This document shows, piece by piece, positions 25,348 through 33,715 of a stretch of 64,000 nucleotides of DNA (positions within the stretch are counted from its first letter, which is position 1; every line of letters starts with the position of its first letter). The translations under genes and the position numbers were made by a program. Source of the DNA: UBA6055 sp965203755. Lineage in GTDB: Bacteria; Chloroflexota; Anaerolineae; Aggregatilineales; Phototrophicaceae. The DNA is taken from positions 3,105,406 to 3,169,405 of the forward strand of contig OZ241910.1 in NCBI GenBank assembly GCA_965203755.1, in the 5' to 3' direction. The notes below the pieces were generated by a model. The model was not told the DNA's origin. It did not search any database and worked only from the letters and a program-made list of their open reading frames with translations.

Positions 25348-26469
25348 TTAGTTACTGTTATCGTCATTTGTTGGAAAACTGTTTATTTGACGTGCCAACC
25401 TCGCTAGGATCTTCCGATTTTGTGCATTTTGTTCCGCTATAATCGATACCAAGCCCTGCCTAGCTTCTTCCATTGTGGCTGATATGAACTTCGAAGGATT
25501 ATGTAATCCTGACAAAGCTAATGAATCTTGTATGTCCTTGTCCACCTTGTACAGGGGCGAAAATAGGGGCGTCCGTTTTGATCGCGAGATATATCTATCA
25601 TGTTTTTCAATTTCTTCTATCGTCTCCTCCGATACTTGGACTTGGTCTTTCAAATAGTTTTTGGCACGTTTCATAAATGCTTCGGTTGTGTACAAATAGA
25701 AGTCTACATTCGCTTCATCACGCATCTCCTTTCTAAGTTCTGGACGAGGCCCTTTAAGGCCGTTTTGCTTGAGAAACCAGTCATCGCTATCACGGTCATT
25801 AGAAACAAATATTAAAGGCTTGCTTTCCTTTTTTGCATGGGCGATCATCTGAAACCAACCAATTAAATCACCAAATGGATCAGACTTATCTTTGTTCGCA
25901 TCTTTGAATCCAGGAGGTATTTTACGGTCGAATCGCTGCTTGCCTATAGAGGATATATTCTCAATTCGCGGATCTGAATTATATTCCCCGACGTTGCCTG
26001 CAAAAAGTTGAGCTATTTTTTCTGCTAGAAGATCCCCATCGCCGTTGCTTTTATACTCATTCTCGAAATTCGACAAATCCTGAAGAATTTTCTCAAAGAT
26101 ACCTTCAACTTCCTCAATTTCCTCGATGTGTGTTTCGTTCACTTTGAAGCCGGCCCGAGTGCTTAATCGGTTAAGCACTTCTTTTATTTTTTTATGTTGT
26201 TGCACAGCGTTTTTAATTTTTCCCTTTGCACCGTTGATGGCTTTTTGGACCGGTATCAGATTTTTATGGTACTCGTAAGCAAATTGGTAAGGTATCCAAA
26301 TCCTTTTTGTATCTTTCAAACGCTCCAAAATCTCAATCAACTCCCCGCTCGTTTTTGGAGAAAATTGGAATATATCAAGCAATACGTTAGCGTCAAAAAC
26401 GAATATCGCTTGTTCCCACAATTCATCAAAGTCAGGCTCACAGTAGTATTCTGGAAACATGTCTTTCAT
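25348..26469 (-). CDS. PIN-like domain protein (DUF4935/PIN_8 type), AT-rich
   Basis: 373 residues from ATG 26469, chosen for AAGGAG at the right spacing. The N-terminal third begins a PIN-like nuclease fold: 'AIFVFDANVLLDIF' supplies the first catalytic Asp (D26), 'RIWIPYQFAYEYHKN' the next conserved segment, and 'KPLIFVSNDRDSDDWF' the C-terminal acidic strand. The middle is long and helical, as in the PIN_8 group of single-protein putative RNases. Such proteins are often found near defence genes, but no antitoxin or partner adjoins it here. The gene is clearly more AT-rich than its neighbours, which suggests recent acquisition. Function as an RNA-cleaving defence or stress protein is inferred. 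Confidence 0.7.
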   Translation of the reverse strand: MKDMFPEYYCEPDFDELWEQAIFVFDANVLLDIFQFSPKTSGELIEILERLKDTKRIWIPYQFAYEYHKNLIPVQKAINGAKGKIKNAVQQHKKIKEVLNRLSTRAGFKVNETHIEEIEEVEGIFEKILQDLSNFENEYKSNGDGDLLAEKIAQLFAGNVGEYNSDPRIENISSIGKQRFDRKIPPGFKDANKDKSDPFGDLIGWFQMIAHAKKESKPLIFVSNDRDSDDWFLKQNGLKGPRPELRKEMRDEANVDFYLYTTEAFMKRAKNYLKDQVQVSEETIEEIEKHDRYISRSKRTPLFSPLYKVDKDIQDSLALSGLHNPSKFISATMEEARQGLVSIIAEQNAQNRKILARLARQINSFPTNDDNSN

Positions 26470-26551
26470 AACAAACTCCTTATCAGCAAATTCACAAACA
26501 CCATTGCCATCATATAAAACATCTATTCGGCTGGTCAAGCCCCAATAACAA

Positions 26552-26576
26552 AAAAGCGAGCACCAAGCCCGCTTTT
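26552..26576 (-). terminator. Rho-independent terminator after the beta-helix gene
   Basis: On the minus strand the sequence forms AAAAGCG, one mismatch, GC, a 5-nt loop, GC, then CGCTTTT, followed by TTTTTTGTTATT. It begins 31 bases after the stop of the beta-helix protein gene (26607), separating it from the PIN-like gene that follows on the same strand. Confidence 0.75.
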
Positions 26577-26606
26577 ACTTCGGTCAATTACTACTCCGAT
26601 TCTCAA

Positions 26607-28124
26607 TTAGGGCGCGGCGTATTCAATCGCGCCGATGTCACAACCAGCGCCTTGTGGTCTGGTGGTGCCGATCTGGTCGGTTTCGGAACAGAGGTCATCA
26701 TACGCGGCATCAATCGCGCGGCTGCCAGCCAAGAGCGGGAAATACGCCGGCGAGCCATCGTCGGGTACAACAAGTTCGCCCAGCATAGGATCGCCTTCAA
26801 AGTCCGGCGAACAAGAGCCGTCCTGAATGAAATTGCTGATATTATGTCTTAGTCTGTTGCTAGAGTAACAAGCACCGCCGCGGCCGGCAATGATGCTGTT
26901 GGTGATACGCAACTTTCCTTCTTCCCCGTTGTAAATCGCGCCGCCCCTGTCAGCCGAGTTGCCACTGAAAGTACTGCTGCGGAGGCGTAGCTCTTCCCCG
27001 TTATAGATCGCGCCGCCATCATCGTCAGCCGAGTTATTGCTGAAAGTGCTGCTGTCGATGCTTAGCCTTCCCTTGTTGTAGATCGCGCCGCCATTGTTTT
27101 CAGTCAAGTTGTTGCTGAAATCGCTGTTGACGATGCTTAGCTCTCCGTCCCACCCGTTGACAATCGCGCCGCCCCAGAAGTCAGCCGAGTTGCGACTGAA
27201 AGTGCTGTCGCTGATGCTTAGTTCACCCACATTAAAGATAGCGCCGCCTTCTCCTAACCAGTCAGCCGAGTTGTTGCTGAAACGGCTGCTACTGATGCTT
27301 AGTTCGCCCCTGTTGAAGATCGCGCCGCCATTGTTTTCAGCTGAGTTGTTGCTGAAAGCACTGTTGACGATGCTTAGCTCTCCGTACCAACCGTTGTAGA
27401 TCGCGCCGCTCCACGAATCAGCCGAGTTGCGACTGAAAGCACTGTTGACGATGCTTAGCGTCCCATTAGAGTTGTATATTGCGCCGCCATTATCATCAGC
27501 TAAGTTGTCGCTGAAAGTGCTGTCGCTGATGCTTAGCGTCCCATTAGAGTTGTATATTGCGCCGCCATTATCATCAGCTAAGTTGTCGCTGAAGGCGCTG
27601 TCGCTGATGCTTAGCGTTCCATCCCTGCTGTAGATCGCGCCGCCGTCGTATTCAGCTAAGTTGTCGCTGAAGCGGCTGTTGACAATGCTTAGCGTCCCCT
27701 GCCAGTTGAGGATCGCGCCGCCGAAAGGCTGATCCGCGGTCGATTTGAGCGTGTCATCGGCGTTGCGGATAATGTCGCCTTCAACATACCCCTCGGTCAT
27801 GGTCAAATCATGGATGGTCAATGTACCGCCGCCGTTGTAAAAAATCCGATAACGATGGTTGCCGCTGATGGCATAGCCATTTCCTTCAATGGTGATGTCC
27901 GAAGTGATGACGGGAAGCTCGTCCCTAAGCGTAATATCTTGACTTAGGATAATCGTATCGGCACCGCGGCCGGCTGGGCAACTGCCTTCGGCGCGGTCGC
28001 GGTTGGCGGCGATGATGGCATCTGCCAAACTGCAATCAGCATCAACAGCGATATCGGCGGCGTGAACCGATGATGCAAAAAACAGCGCAAACAAAACGAC
28101 GAAAATCAATCTGAACTTTGACAT
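26607..28124 (-). CDS. Secreted right-handed beta-helix protein with tandem repeats
   Basis: 505 residues from ATG 28124 (GGGGA upstream). Signal peptide 1-22 ('FFASSVHA'), then the CSLREAI-type motif (CSLADAIIAAN), a segment seen at the start of many secreted beta-helix proteins. Residues about 130-420 contain a dozen copies of a 22-28-residue unit with the pattern GGAIYN-x-GxLSIxxSxFSxNSAD, each one turn of a parallel beta helix, as in polymorphic outer membrane proteins. The C-terminus 'SRAIDAAYDDLC...GCDIGAIEY' is the usual closing motif. No sortase or membrane anchor is visible. Probably an exported adhesin or glycan-binding surface protein; the ligand is unknown. A strong terminator follows. 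Confidence 0.82.
   Translation of the reverse strand: MSKFRLIFVVLFALFFASSVHAADIAVDADCSLADAIIAANRDRAEGSCPAGRGADTIILSQDITLRDELPVITSDITIEGNGYAISGNHRYRIFYNGGGTLTIHDLTMTEGYVEGDIIRNADDTLKSTADQPFGGAILNWQGTLSIVNSRFSDNLAEYDGGAIYSRDGTLSISDSAFSDNLADDNGGAIYNSNGTLSISDSTFSDNLADDNGGAIYNSNGTLSIVNSAFSRNSADSWSGAIYNGWYGELSIVNSAFSNNSAENNGGAIFNRGELSISSSRFSNNSADWLGEGGAIFNVGELSISDSTFSRNSADFWGGAIVNGWDGELSIVNSDFSNNLTENNGGAIYNKGRLSIDSSTFSNNSADDDGGAIYNGEELRLRSSTFSGNSADRGGAIYNGEEGKLRITNSIIAGRGGACYSSNRLRHNISNFIQDGSCSPDFEGDPMLGELVVPDDGSPAYFPLLAGSRAIDAAYDDLCSETDQIGTTRPQGAGCDIGAIEYAAP
26890..27730 (-). repeat. Tandem coding repeats of the beta-helix gene
   Basis: Approximate limits of the tandem units encoding the GGAIYN...FSxNSAD turns. 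Units are in-frame multiples of three. The most recent duplication is visible as two copies starting at 27461 and 27539 (78-bp period), nearly identical over more than 70 bases and differing around the AAAGTGCTG / AAGGCGCTG positions. The repeats can expand or contract without breaking the frame. Confidence 0.75.
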
Positions 28125-28223
28125 GAAAATCCCCGAATGGTTGATTGGCGAACAATACGAAACAAACTTAGCACAATATGACGCCCGCTGCAAATACATC
28201 TCATTCAATCGCCGCCGCTAACA

Positions 28224-29336
28224 TCAATCTGCTCTGCGCCAGGCGCCATCTTCGCCTTTTTCCCAGCCGCTTGGCGGGTCTGGCTGACAGGAAGGCGGCA
28301 GTTTAGCTTTCCCATCGCTCGCTTCATATTCAATATGCGCCTGACTGCCGGTCAATGCGCCGATGAAGTCACCGAGACGCAAGGCAGCTTCCGCTTTGGC
28401 GCGTTCAAGGATGCCGCCTTCTATCATGTCCTGCGCGAACTGCACAATGGCATCATGCTGCGCCAGCTGGCGAAGCAGGTCCCAATCCGCCGGCAGAAGG
28501 GTCAGCGAACCGCTATACTGGTCGATATGCTCAATGCGGCAGCTGGTGATGTTTGGCGAGGGCAGTCTCAAGGTATAGGTGTTCGCGGTTGAATCATAGC
28601 TCACATGATCTTTGTTCGTTGTCGCAATGTCAATGCCGGCCTCAATCACACCTACCGCTACGTGTTTGGCGCTGTAAGAACCCGCATTGAGAAAACCCTC
28701 ATTGACGGATACCTGAATGTCGGCTTTGGCGACTTCGCTGCTCACAGTGACCAGCTGCCCAAGCCCTTGCAGGCTGTGGACAATCGTTCGGCTGGATATG
28801 ATATTGGCGGTTGGCGGCGGGTCAAAAAAGTTCATAACCGACGAAAGCATCCCGCTAAGCGCCGTGCTGCCGCTCAAGATGACAATCGCAATCCCGATAC
28901 AGGGAGAAACAATCAGAAGAGCGAGCAGCGCAAAACAGCCAAAGTTATTCCTCGAAGCCCGCGCGGTATGGTGAATGTCTTGCCGTTTCTTAGCTTTCGG
29001 ATAGTCATTCACCACACCCGAAACAACGACGGAAGCCTTATCTGTATCAGACGCTGCGATACTGTTTTCTAGATCTGGAGTGACAATATCATTATTTTCT
29101 GTTCCTGACATGATTGCCTGCCTTTCAATTTGACCGTTTGCATGACGCATAAACATCGCTATCGCCGCTATAACAAGGCCGCCGTCGTCGACAATGCCGA
29201 ACGGCAGAAAAATATCCGGTATCAAGTCAAGGGGCAATGCGATGTACGCGCCGACAACGATGACAAAGAACAGCTTAGAAGCCCAAGATACCCGCCTGTC
29301 GGTCATCAAGGCCGCGAAATCATGCAAACGCTGCAT
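28224..29336 (-). CDS. DUF1232-DUF4230 fusion membrane protein
   Basis: 370 residues. Residues 1-65 match DUF1232 (YkvA): 'ASKLFFVIVVGAYIALPLDLIPD' with the family's P-x-D-x-I-P-D core and 'GIVDDGGLV'. After a hydrophilic, Ser/Thr/Asp-rich linker of about 65 residues there is a transmembrane segment (about 133-155), and the C-terminal 190 residues resemble DUF4230 ('SSRTIVHSLQGLGQLVT', 'EAGIDI', 'LRLPSPNITSCRI'). Neither family has a firm function; DUF4230 proteins are membrane-anchored extracytoplasmic proteins. The joining of the two is uncommon. The start 29336 has GAAAGAG upstream. It is divergent from the Wzm/Wzt genes. Confidence 0.7.
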   Translation of the reverse strand: MQRLHDFAALMTDRRVSWASKLFFVIVVGAYIALPLDLIPDIFLPFGIVDDGGLVIAAIAMFMRHANGQIERQAIMSGTENNDIVTPDLENSIAASDTDKASVVVSGVVNDYPKAKKRQDIHHTARASRNNFGCFALLALLIVSPCIGIAIVILSGSTALSGMLSSVMNFFDPPPTANIISSRTIVHSLQGLGQLVTVSSEVAKADIQVSVNEGFLNAGSYSAKHVAVGVIEAGIDIATTNKDHVSYDSTANTYTLRLPSPNITSCRIEHIDQYSGSLTLLPADWDLLRQLAQHDAIVQFAQDMIEGGILERAKAEAALRLGDFIGALTGSQAHIEYEASDGKAKLPPSCQPDPPSGWEKGEDGAWRRAD

Positions 29337-29505
29337 AGCTCTTTCTTTCCTGAATTTCAGATGGTATTTCCGACAATGATACCTTACCTAAACCATTTCA
29401 GCTATGATCCTCACCTGAATACAGGCATATTTTCAGTCTTTCTATTTGCATGGAAGCCGCCATAATATCAAGGGCAATTCGCAAACAGGGAAGCGCCGAA
29501 CTGAC

Positions 29506-30312
29506 ATGAGCCACTGGCTGAACATCACGCCGGCAATGCGCCGCTCGCAAAAATGGCACAGCTATTGGAATTTATTCATCTCGCTGGTCAGCCGCGACAT
29601 TCGCAGCCGCTATCGGCGCACCTTCCTTGGCCCGCTGTGGGCAATCATTCCCGCCATAATGACCACGGCGATATTCAGTTTCTTGAATCGGCTTGTCGAA
29701 ATTAACAGCCACGGTGCGCCTTATGTGATTTTTGCTTTCTCGACCATCGTGCCTTGGACGTATTTTCAAAAGGCGGTCATGCGTATTCCGCATGGCATCT
29801 TGGCCAATGGCACCCTGCTGCGAAAAATGGCAGTGCCGCGTCAGATTTTTCCACTGGTTGTCCTGGCGACAGCGTTTTTTGATTTCCTGATGTCGTCTAT
29901 TGTCCTGCTGGCGGTCCTGCTGCTTTATAACAAATCGGTCACATGGCTCTGGCTGTGGCTGCCGCTGCTGGTTTTGATGCTGAGCCTGTTAGCTTGGGTT
30001 GTGGGCATTGGCATTACCTCGTTCACTGTCTATCGCCGCGATATGCTTTATGGTCTGCCGTCCATGATGCAGGTCTGGATGTTCATTACACCGGTCGCCT
30101 ATTCAATTCAAGAGATTGAAGGCAATTTGCGTTTTGTGTATGCGCTCAATCCGGCTGTGGGCATCATCGACGGCTTTCGGCAAGTGCTGGTATTCGGTCA
30201 GCCGCCCGATGCCACGCTCTTGTTGATCGGATTTCTTGTTACTCTGCTAGGGCTGCTGCTGGCTTATCCGCTCTTTCATCTGATGTCTCGGTACTTCGCT
30301 GATGTATTATGA
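29506..30312 (+). CDS. ABC-2 type polysaccharide export permease (Wzm/TagG-like)
   Basis: 268 residues with six hydrophobic segments and the TagG/KpsM/Wzm features: amphipathic N-terminus 'LFISLVSRDIRSRYRRTFLGPLWAII' (key residues R-D-I-R-x-R-Y and L-G-x-L-W), and C-terminal 'NPAVGIIDGFRQVL'. It forms the membrane channel for export of an undecaprenyl-linked glycan, with the ATPase of the next gene. Start ATG 29506 is preferred; an in-frame TTG at 29446 lacks homology. The gap to the next gene is 21 bases. No glycosyltransferases adjoin, so the exported polymer is unknown. Confidence 0.86.
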   Translation: MSHWLNITPAMRRSQKWHSYWNLFISLVSRDIRSRYRRTFLGPLWAIIPAIMTTAIFSFLNRLVEINSHGAPYVIFAFSTIVPWTYFQKAVMRIPHGILANGTLLRKMAVPRQIFPLVVLATAFFDFLMSSIVLLAVLLLYNKSVTWLWLWLPLLVLMLSLLAWVVGIGITSFTVYRRDMLYGLPSMMQVWMFITPVAYSIQEIEGNLRFVYALNPAVGIIDGFRQVLVFGQPPDATLLLIGFLVTLLGLLLAYPLFHLMSRYFADVL

Positions 30313-30333
30313 TGCGCTAGGGCAGGGCGCGGT

Positions 30334-31587
30334 ATGAGTACGGATTTGGCGATTCGCGTAGCCGATGTATGGAAACGGTATGGCTTGCCTTTACAGCCCT
30401 GGTTGAAACGCCAGATGGATCGAGTTCGCGGGCAATATCAAGATGACCGCGCAGTATATGGACCTTGGGCCTTGCAGGATATTTCATTTGAAGTCAGGCA
30501 AGGCGAATCTCTGGGCATTGTCGGCAAGAACGGCGCCGGAAAGAGCACCTTGCTCAAGCTGCTGGCGGGCGTTACCCCGGCGACCTATGGAACTGTCGAG
30601 GTTCATGGCCGTCTGTTTCCTATGATTGAACTGGCTGCCGGTATGCACAACGACCTGACCGGGCGAGAAAACATCAAACTGTTGGGGGCGATTATGGGCT
30701 TCACGGCTCAGCAGATGAAAGCGAAAGAGCCTTCCATTGAAGACTTTGCCGAATTGGGAGCCTGGCTCGACCGTCCGGTTTGGAAGTATTCCAGTGGCAT
30801 GCAGGCGCGGCTGGGCTTTAGCGTCGCCATTAATGTGGATGCTGATATCCTCTTGATTGATGAGGTCTTGTCGGTTGGTGATGTCAATTTTCAGAAGAAG
30901 TGCCTAACGCGCATGGATGAACTCGCGACCAGCGGCGTCACGATTATCTTTGTCACGCACAATCCGTATTCAATTGAGCGGATTTGTGACCGGGCGATCT
31001 ATCTAAAAGATGGCCGCGTGACCGCTTGGGGGTCGCCCAGCGAGATTCTGTCTGCCTATTTCCAGCAATCCATCGATAAATCAACGACCATTGCTAACAA
31101 AGCGATTCCTGATTCTGATCTGCGAGAAGGGACCGGCACCTTCCGCATTTCGGAAGTCACCATGCGCGACGTCACCAATCAACAAATTGACAGCTTCAAG
31201 ACCGGCGACTCGGTTATATTCCGCATAGCAGTCAAGGTGAATGAACCGACTGCGAATTATCGCTTTTCGATTCGCATCCTGGATCCGGCTGGCACGATTG
31301 TCAGTTTTGTGGATATTCCCAATGCTTCCCGTTCATCCATGGCGCTGCATAATGATGCTGTGCTGGAATGCGCGATTGAGAACATCAACCTGCTGCCGGG
31401 CGAATACTGGATTGACTTGGTTGCCAAAGAAGTCGGCGGGCCGGTCATTGATTCGATCCCATTTGCGTTTTCCTTTTTTGTATCCGGCAATATCGACATC
31501 ATTCAGCGCACGGAGAATCGCGGTATCATCTATCTGCCGGCCAACTGGCGGCTTGCCGCGGAACAGCCTGAACATCGCCTGGATTAG
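30334..31587 (+). CDS. Polysaccharide export ATPase with C-terminal carbohydrate-binding domain (Wzt/TagH-like)
   Basis: 417 residues. Residues 1-245 are an ABC domain: Walker A 'GKNGAGKST' near 65, 'MIELAAGMHNDLTGREN' typical of Wzt/TagH, signature 'YSSGMQARLGF', Walker B 'ILLIDEVLSVGD'. Residues about 270-405 are a beta-sandwich like Wzt_C ('GTGTFRISEVTMRD', 'SFKTGDSVIFRIAVKV', 'WIDLVAKE'), which in O9a-type systems recognises the capped end of the glycan before export. So the transported polymer probably carries a terminal modification. The stop codon overlaps that of the convergent dppC-like gene (TTAG). Confidence 0.88.
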   Translation: MSTDLAIRVADVWKRYGLPLQPWLKRQMDRVRGQYQDDRAVYGPWALQDISFEVRQGESLGIVGKNGAGKSTLLKLLAGVTPATYGTVEVHGRLFPMIELAAGMHNDLTGRENIKLLGAIMGFTAQQMKAKEPSIEDFAELGAWLDRPVWKYSSGMQARLGFSVAINVDADILLIDEVLSVGDVNFQKKCLTRMDELATSGVTIIFVTHNPYSIERICDRAIYLKDGRVTAWGSPSEILSAYFQQSIDKSTTIANKAIPDSDLREGTGTFRISEVTMRDVTNQQIDSFKTGDSVIFRIAVKVNEPTANYRFSIRILDPAGTIVSFVDIPNASRSSMALHNDAVLECAIENINLLPGEYWIDLVAKEVGGPVIDSIPFAFSFFVSGNIDIIQRTENRGIIYLPANWRLAAEQPEHRLD

Positions 31588-32498
31588 CGCTGGAAGGTGG
31601 GGTCAAAGGCGTCGCGCAGGCCGTCGCCAACCAGATAAAAACACAGCACCGTGACGGAAATCATCAAGCCGGGAAAGACAATCAAATGCGGGCCATGGCG
31701 GAAGTATTGGAACGAATTGGTCAGCATATTGCCCAAGGTGGCTTGCGGCGGCTGTACACCTAAACCAAGATAGCTTAAGGCCGATTCCAGCAAAATCAAA
31801 CCACCAGCGCCCAATGCCAAGCTAATCACAATAACGGAAACTAGATTGGGCAGGATATGCTGGAACATGATCCGAAATGGACCGGCTCCTATTGACCGAG
31901 CGGCGATGATGTATTCCGTTTCGCGGATGGAGAGTGTTTGGCCGCGGATCAAGCGGTAGGTGCCGACCCAGAAAATTAGTCCTATAACAAGCACCAGCGA
32001 TTGAGCCGTGAACCCAAATACAGACGCAAACAAAATCAGCAGGTAAATATCAGGTATCGAAGAGAGGGTGAGGGCGATCCAATTGGTGAGATCATCAATG
32101 ATACCGCCAAAATAACCGCCAGCCATCCCTAATATCAAACCATTGGTTAGGGCGAAAAGGACGCCAAAGACACCGATCGCCATTGAGACACCGCTGGCGT
32201 GCAAGAGCCGCGCCAGTTGGTCGCGTCCGATGTCATCGGCGCCCAGAATGTAACCATCCACCAGTGGGGGGGTGAATCTCGCCGGCCCGTTGGGTTTGTT
32301 GGGGTCAACCTGCATAATGTAGTCGGTAATCACTGGCGCCATGAGCGATATAACCGTCAGCGCCAGAAGAAAACTCAAGGCAACTAGGGTCTGTTTGTCA
32401 CGGCGGATTGAACGCAAGGCCTTGCGCGTTAGCGATTCGCCAACAAGCCGTTCCTCATTTTTCAGCTTGGCGACAGTTTTAGTTTTGTACTTGGTCAT
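31584..32498 (-). CDS. Peptide/nickel-type ABC permease (DppC/OppC-like)
   Basis: 304 residues. An N-terminal cytoplasmic part and first membrane segment ('FLLALTVISLMAPVI') are followed by 'LGADDIGRDQLARLLHASGVSM', the DppC hallmark (key residues G-x-D-x-x-G-R-D), and the EAA-like loop 'IAARSIGAGPFRIMFQHILPN' near residue 198. It forms a channel with the DppB-like protein for import of short peptides or similar solutes. It follows dppB by 11 bases with AGAGG before the ATG. No DppD/DppF ATPase genes are present, so a separate ATPase must serve it. Confidence 0.9.
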   Translation of the reverse strand: MTKYKTKTVAKLKNEERLVGESLTRKALRSIRRDKQTLVALSFLLALTVISLMAPVITDYIMQVDPNKPNGPARFTPPLVDGYILGADDIGRDQLARLLHASGVSMAIGVFGVLFALTNGLILGMAGGYFGGIIDDLTNWIALTLSSIPDIYLLILFASVFGFTAQSLVLVIGLIFWVGTYRLIRGQTLSIRETEYIIAARSIGAGPFRIMFQHILPNLVSVIVISLALGAGGLILLESALSYLGLGVQPPQATLGNMLTNSFQYFRHGPHLIVFPGLMISVTVLCFYLVGDGLRDAFDPTFQR

Positions 32499-32509
32499 GA
32501 TGTCGGCCT

Positions 32510-33640
32510 CTAATCAAAGCGGATGCGGGGATCAATCGCGGCGTATAGAATGTCGGACAGCAAATAACCGAGAATGTTGGCAATGGTTGCATAGACAACC
32601 GTAATCATCACAATCGGATAGTCCCGTTGTCCGAAAGCATTGACGGCTAACCGTCCGACGCCGGGCCAAGCAAAGACCGTCTCGATCACCGCAGCGCCGC
32701 TTAACAAAAATGTAATTGATGGACCAAGAAAAGTAGCTATCGGAATGAAAGCGTTACACATGCCGTGACGCAGCCAGATTCTTCGCTCTTGCAAGCCTTT
32801 GGAACGGGCGGTGCGGAGATAATCCTGATGCACCACATCCAGCATTGAGGCGCGCATATAACGCGAATAATTGGCAACAGCCCCGGCTGCCAGTACAAGT
32901 GTCGGCAGCAAGAGATACTCAAGACGTTGCGGCACCGGCGGACAAGATGGATCCAAGGTCGTTCTGCAACGACCTGCTATCGGCAGTATCTGAAGGTATA
33001 TCGCGAAAAGAAGTATTAACATCAGCCCAAGCCAAAAATTGGGGAGGGAATTGAGTATGACCGCGCCAACGCGGCTGACTTTATCGAATAATCGCCCATA
33101 ATAGACAGCAGCCAGAATGCCAATGATGATGCCTAAAGTCGCGCCGATGAAAAGTGAAGGCACTGCCAGCTCGATTGTCGCTGGCAAGCGTTCGACAAGA
33201 ACATCTATGGCTGGACGCTTGTAAAAGAAGGAATTGCCAAAATCATTACGCAGAATGCCGTAGTGGTCGCCGGGCGGCAGACGGCGTAAAACTGTCCCCC
33301 CCCCCCCGCTTTCGTCAATCAGAGGCTTGCCGCGTTCATCCAGTTCCGGGCCGAAATGGTCAATGAAAAAGACCGAACCATCGGCCAGTCCATCGCCGTC
33401 GCTGTCCCAGCGCATCCAGTCATCGCCAAGCAGCCAGCGCAAGTATTGAACTGGCAGGGGGTCATTGACGCCTAACTTGATCTTGAGTTCTTCCACTTCG
33501 CGCGGTTTGAGGCGCAGGTTAAAGGCCAGCGCCCCGACCGGGCCGCCTGGTGTGAAGGATATCAGGACATACGATAAAATTGTTGCGCCAAAAAAGACAA
33601 GAATGCCTTGCAGCAAGCGGCGGATAATATATTGGGTCAT
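32510..33640 (-). CDS. Peptide/nickel-type ABC permease (DppB/OppB-like) with periplasmic insertion
   Basis: 376 residues from ATG 33640 (GGAAAG upstream). N-terminus 'YIIRRLLQGILVFFGATIL' and 'SFTPGGP', loop 'DFGNSFFYKRPAIDVL', and the C-terminal coupling loop 'YLRTARSKGL' with 'FAWPGVGRLAVNA' identify it as DppB. An insertion of about 45 residues (roughly 76-121) lies in the large external loop and contains a DSDGDGLAD calcium-binding-like loop (D79, D81, D83) and a Gly4 run encoded by a 12-base G tract. Usual family length is about 310-340. The gene follows dppA after a stem-loop. The insertion may contact the binding protein. Confidence 0.88.
   Translation of the reverse strand: MTQYIIRRLLQGILVFFGATILSYVLISFTPGGPVGALAFNLRLKPREVEELKIKLGVNDPLPVQYLRWLLGDDWMRWDSDGDGLADGSVFFIDHFGPELDERGKPLIDESGGGGTVLRRLPPGDHYGILRNDFGNSFFYKRPAIDVLVERLPATIELAVPSLFIGATLGIIIGILAAVYYGRLFDKVSRVGAVILNSLPNFWLGLMLILLFAIYLQILPIAGRCRTTLDPSCPPVPQRLEYLLLPTLVLAAGAVANYSRYMRASMLDVVHQDYLRTARSKGLQERRIWLRHGMCNAFIPIATFLGPSITFLLSGAAVIETVFAWPGVGRLAVNAFGQRDYPIVMITVVYATIANILGYLLSDILYAAIDPRIRFD
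33296..33307 (-). repeat. Twelve-base G tract inside the dppB-like gene
   Basis: Twelve consecutive C on the plus strand (G on the coding strand) encode Gly112-Gly115. Homopolymer runs this long are prone to slippage in replication and also to sequencing error. The current length keeps the frame. Confidence 0.9.
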
Positions 33641-33656
33641 GGCAATAACTTTCCAG

Positions 33657-33689
33657 AGCAAGTCCCCCCAAGCAAATGAGGGGACTGCT
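33657..33689 (-). terminator. Stem-loop between dppA-like and dppB-like genes
   Basis: AGTCCCC pairs with GGGGACT, extended by AGC/GCT with one bulged base, around a loop of about 12 nt, within the 75 bases separating the binding-protein stop (33716) from the permease start (33640). No clear T-run follows; likely a stabilising or attenuating hairpin. Confidence 0.55.
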
Positions 33690-33715
33690 GTATTTCAAAT
33701 TGGAGAACGATAGGA

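Noticed and set aside
26890..27730. Regular repeats considered as a CRISPR array.
   Set aside because: Repeats are continuous coding units without unique spacers, in frame, and translate to beta-helix turns.
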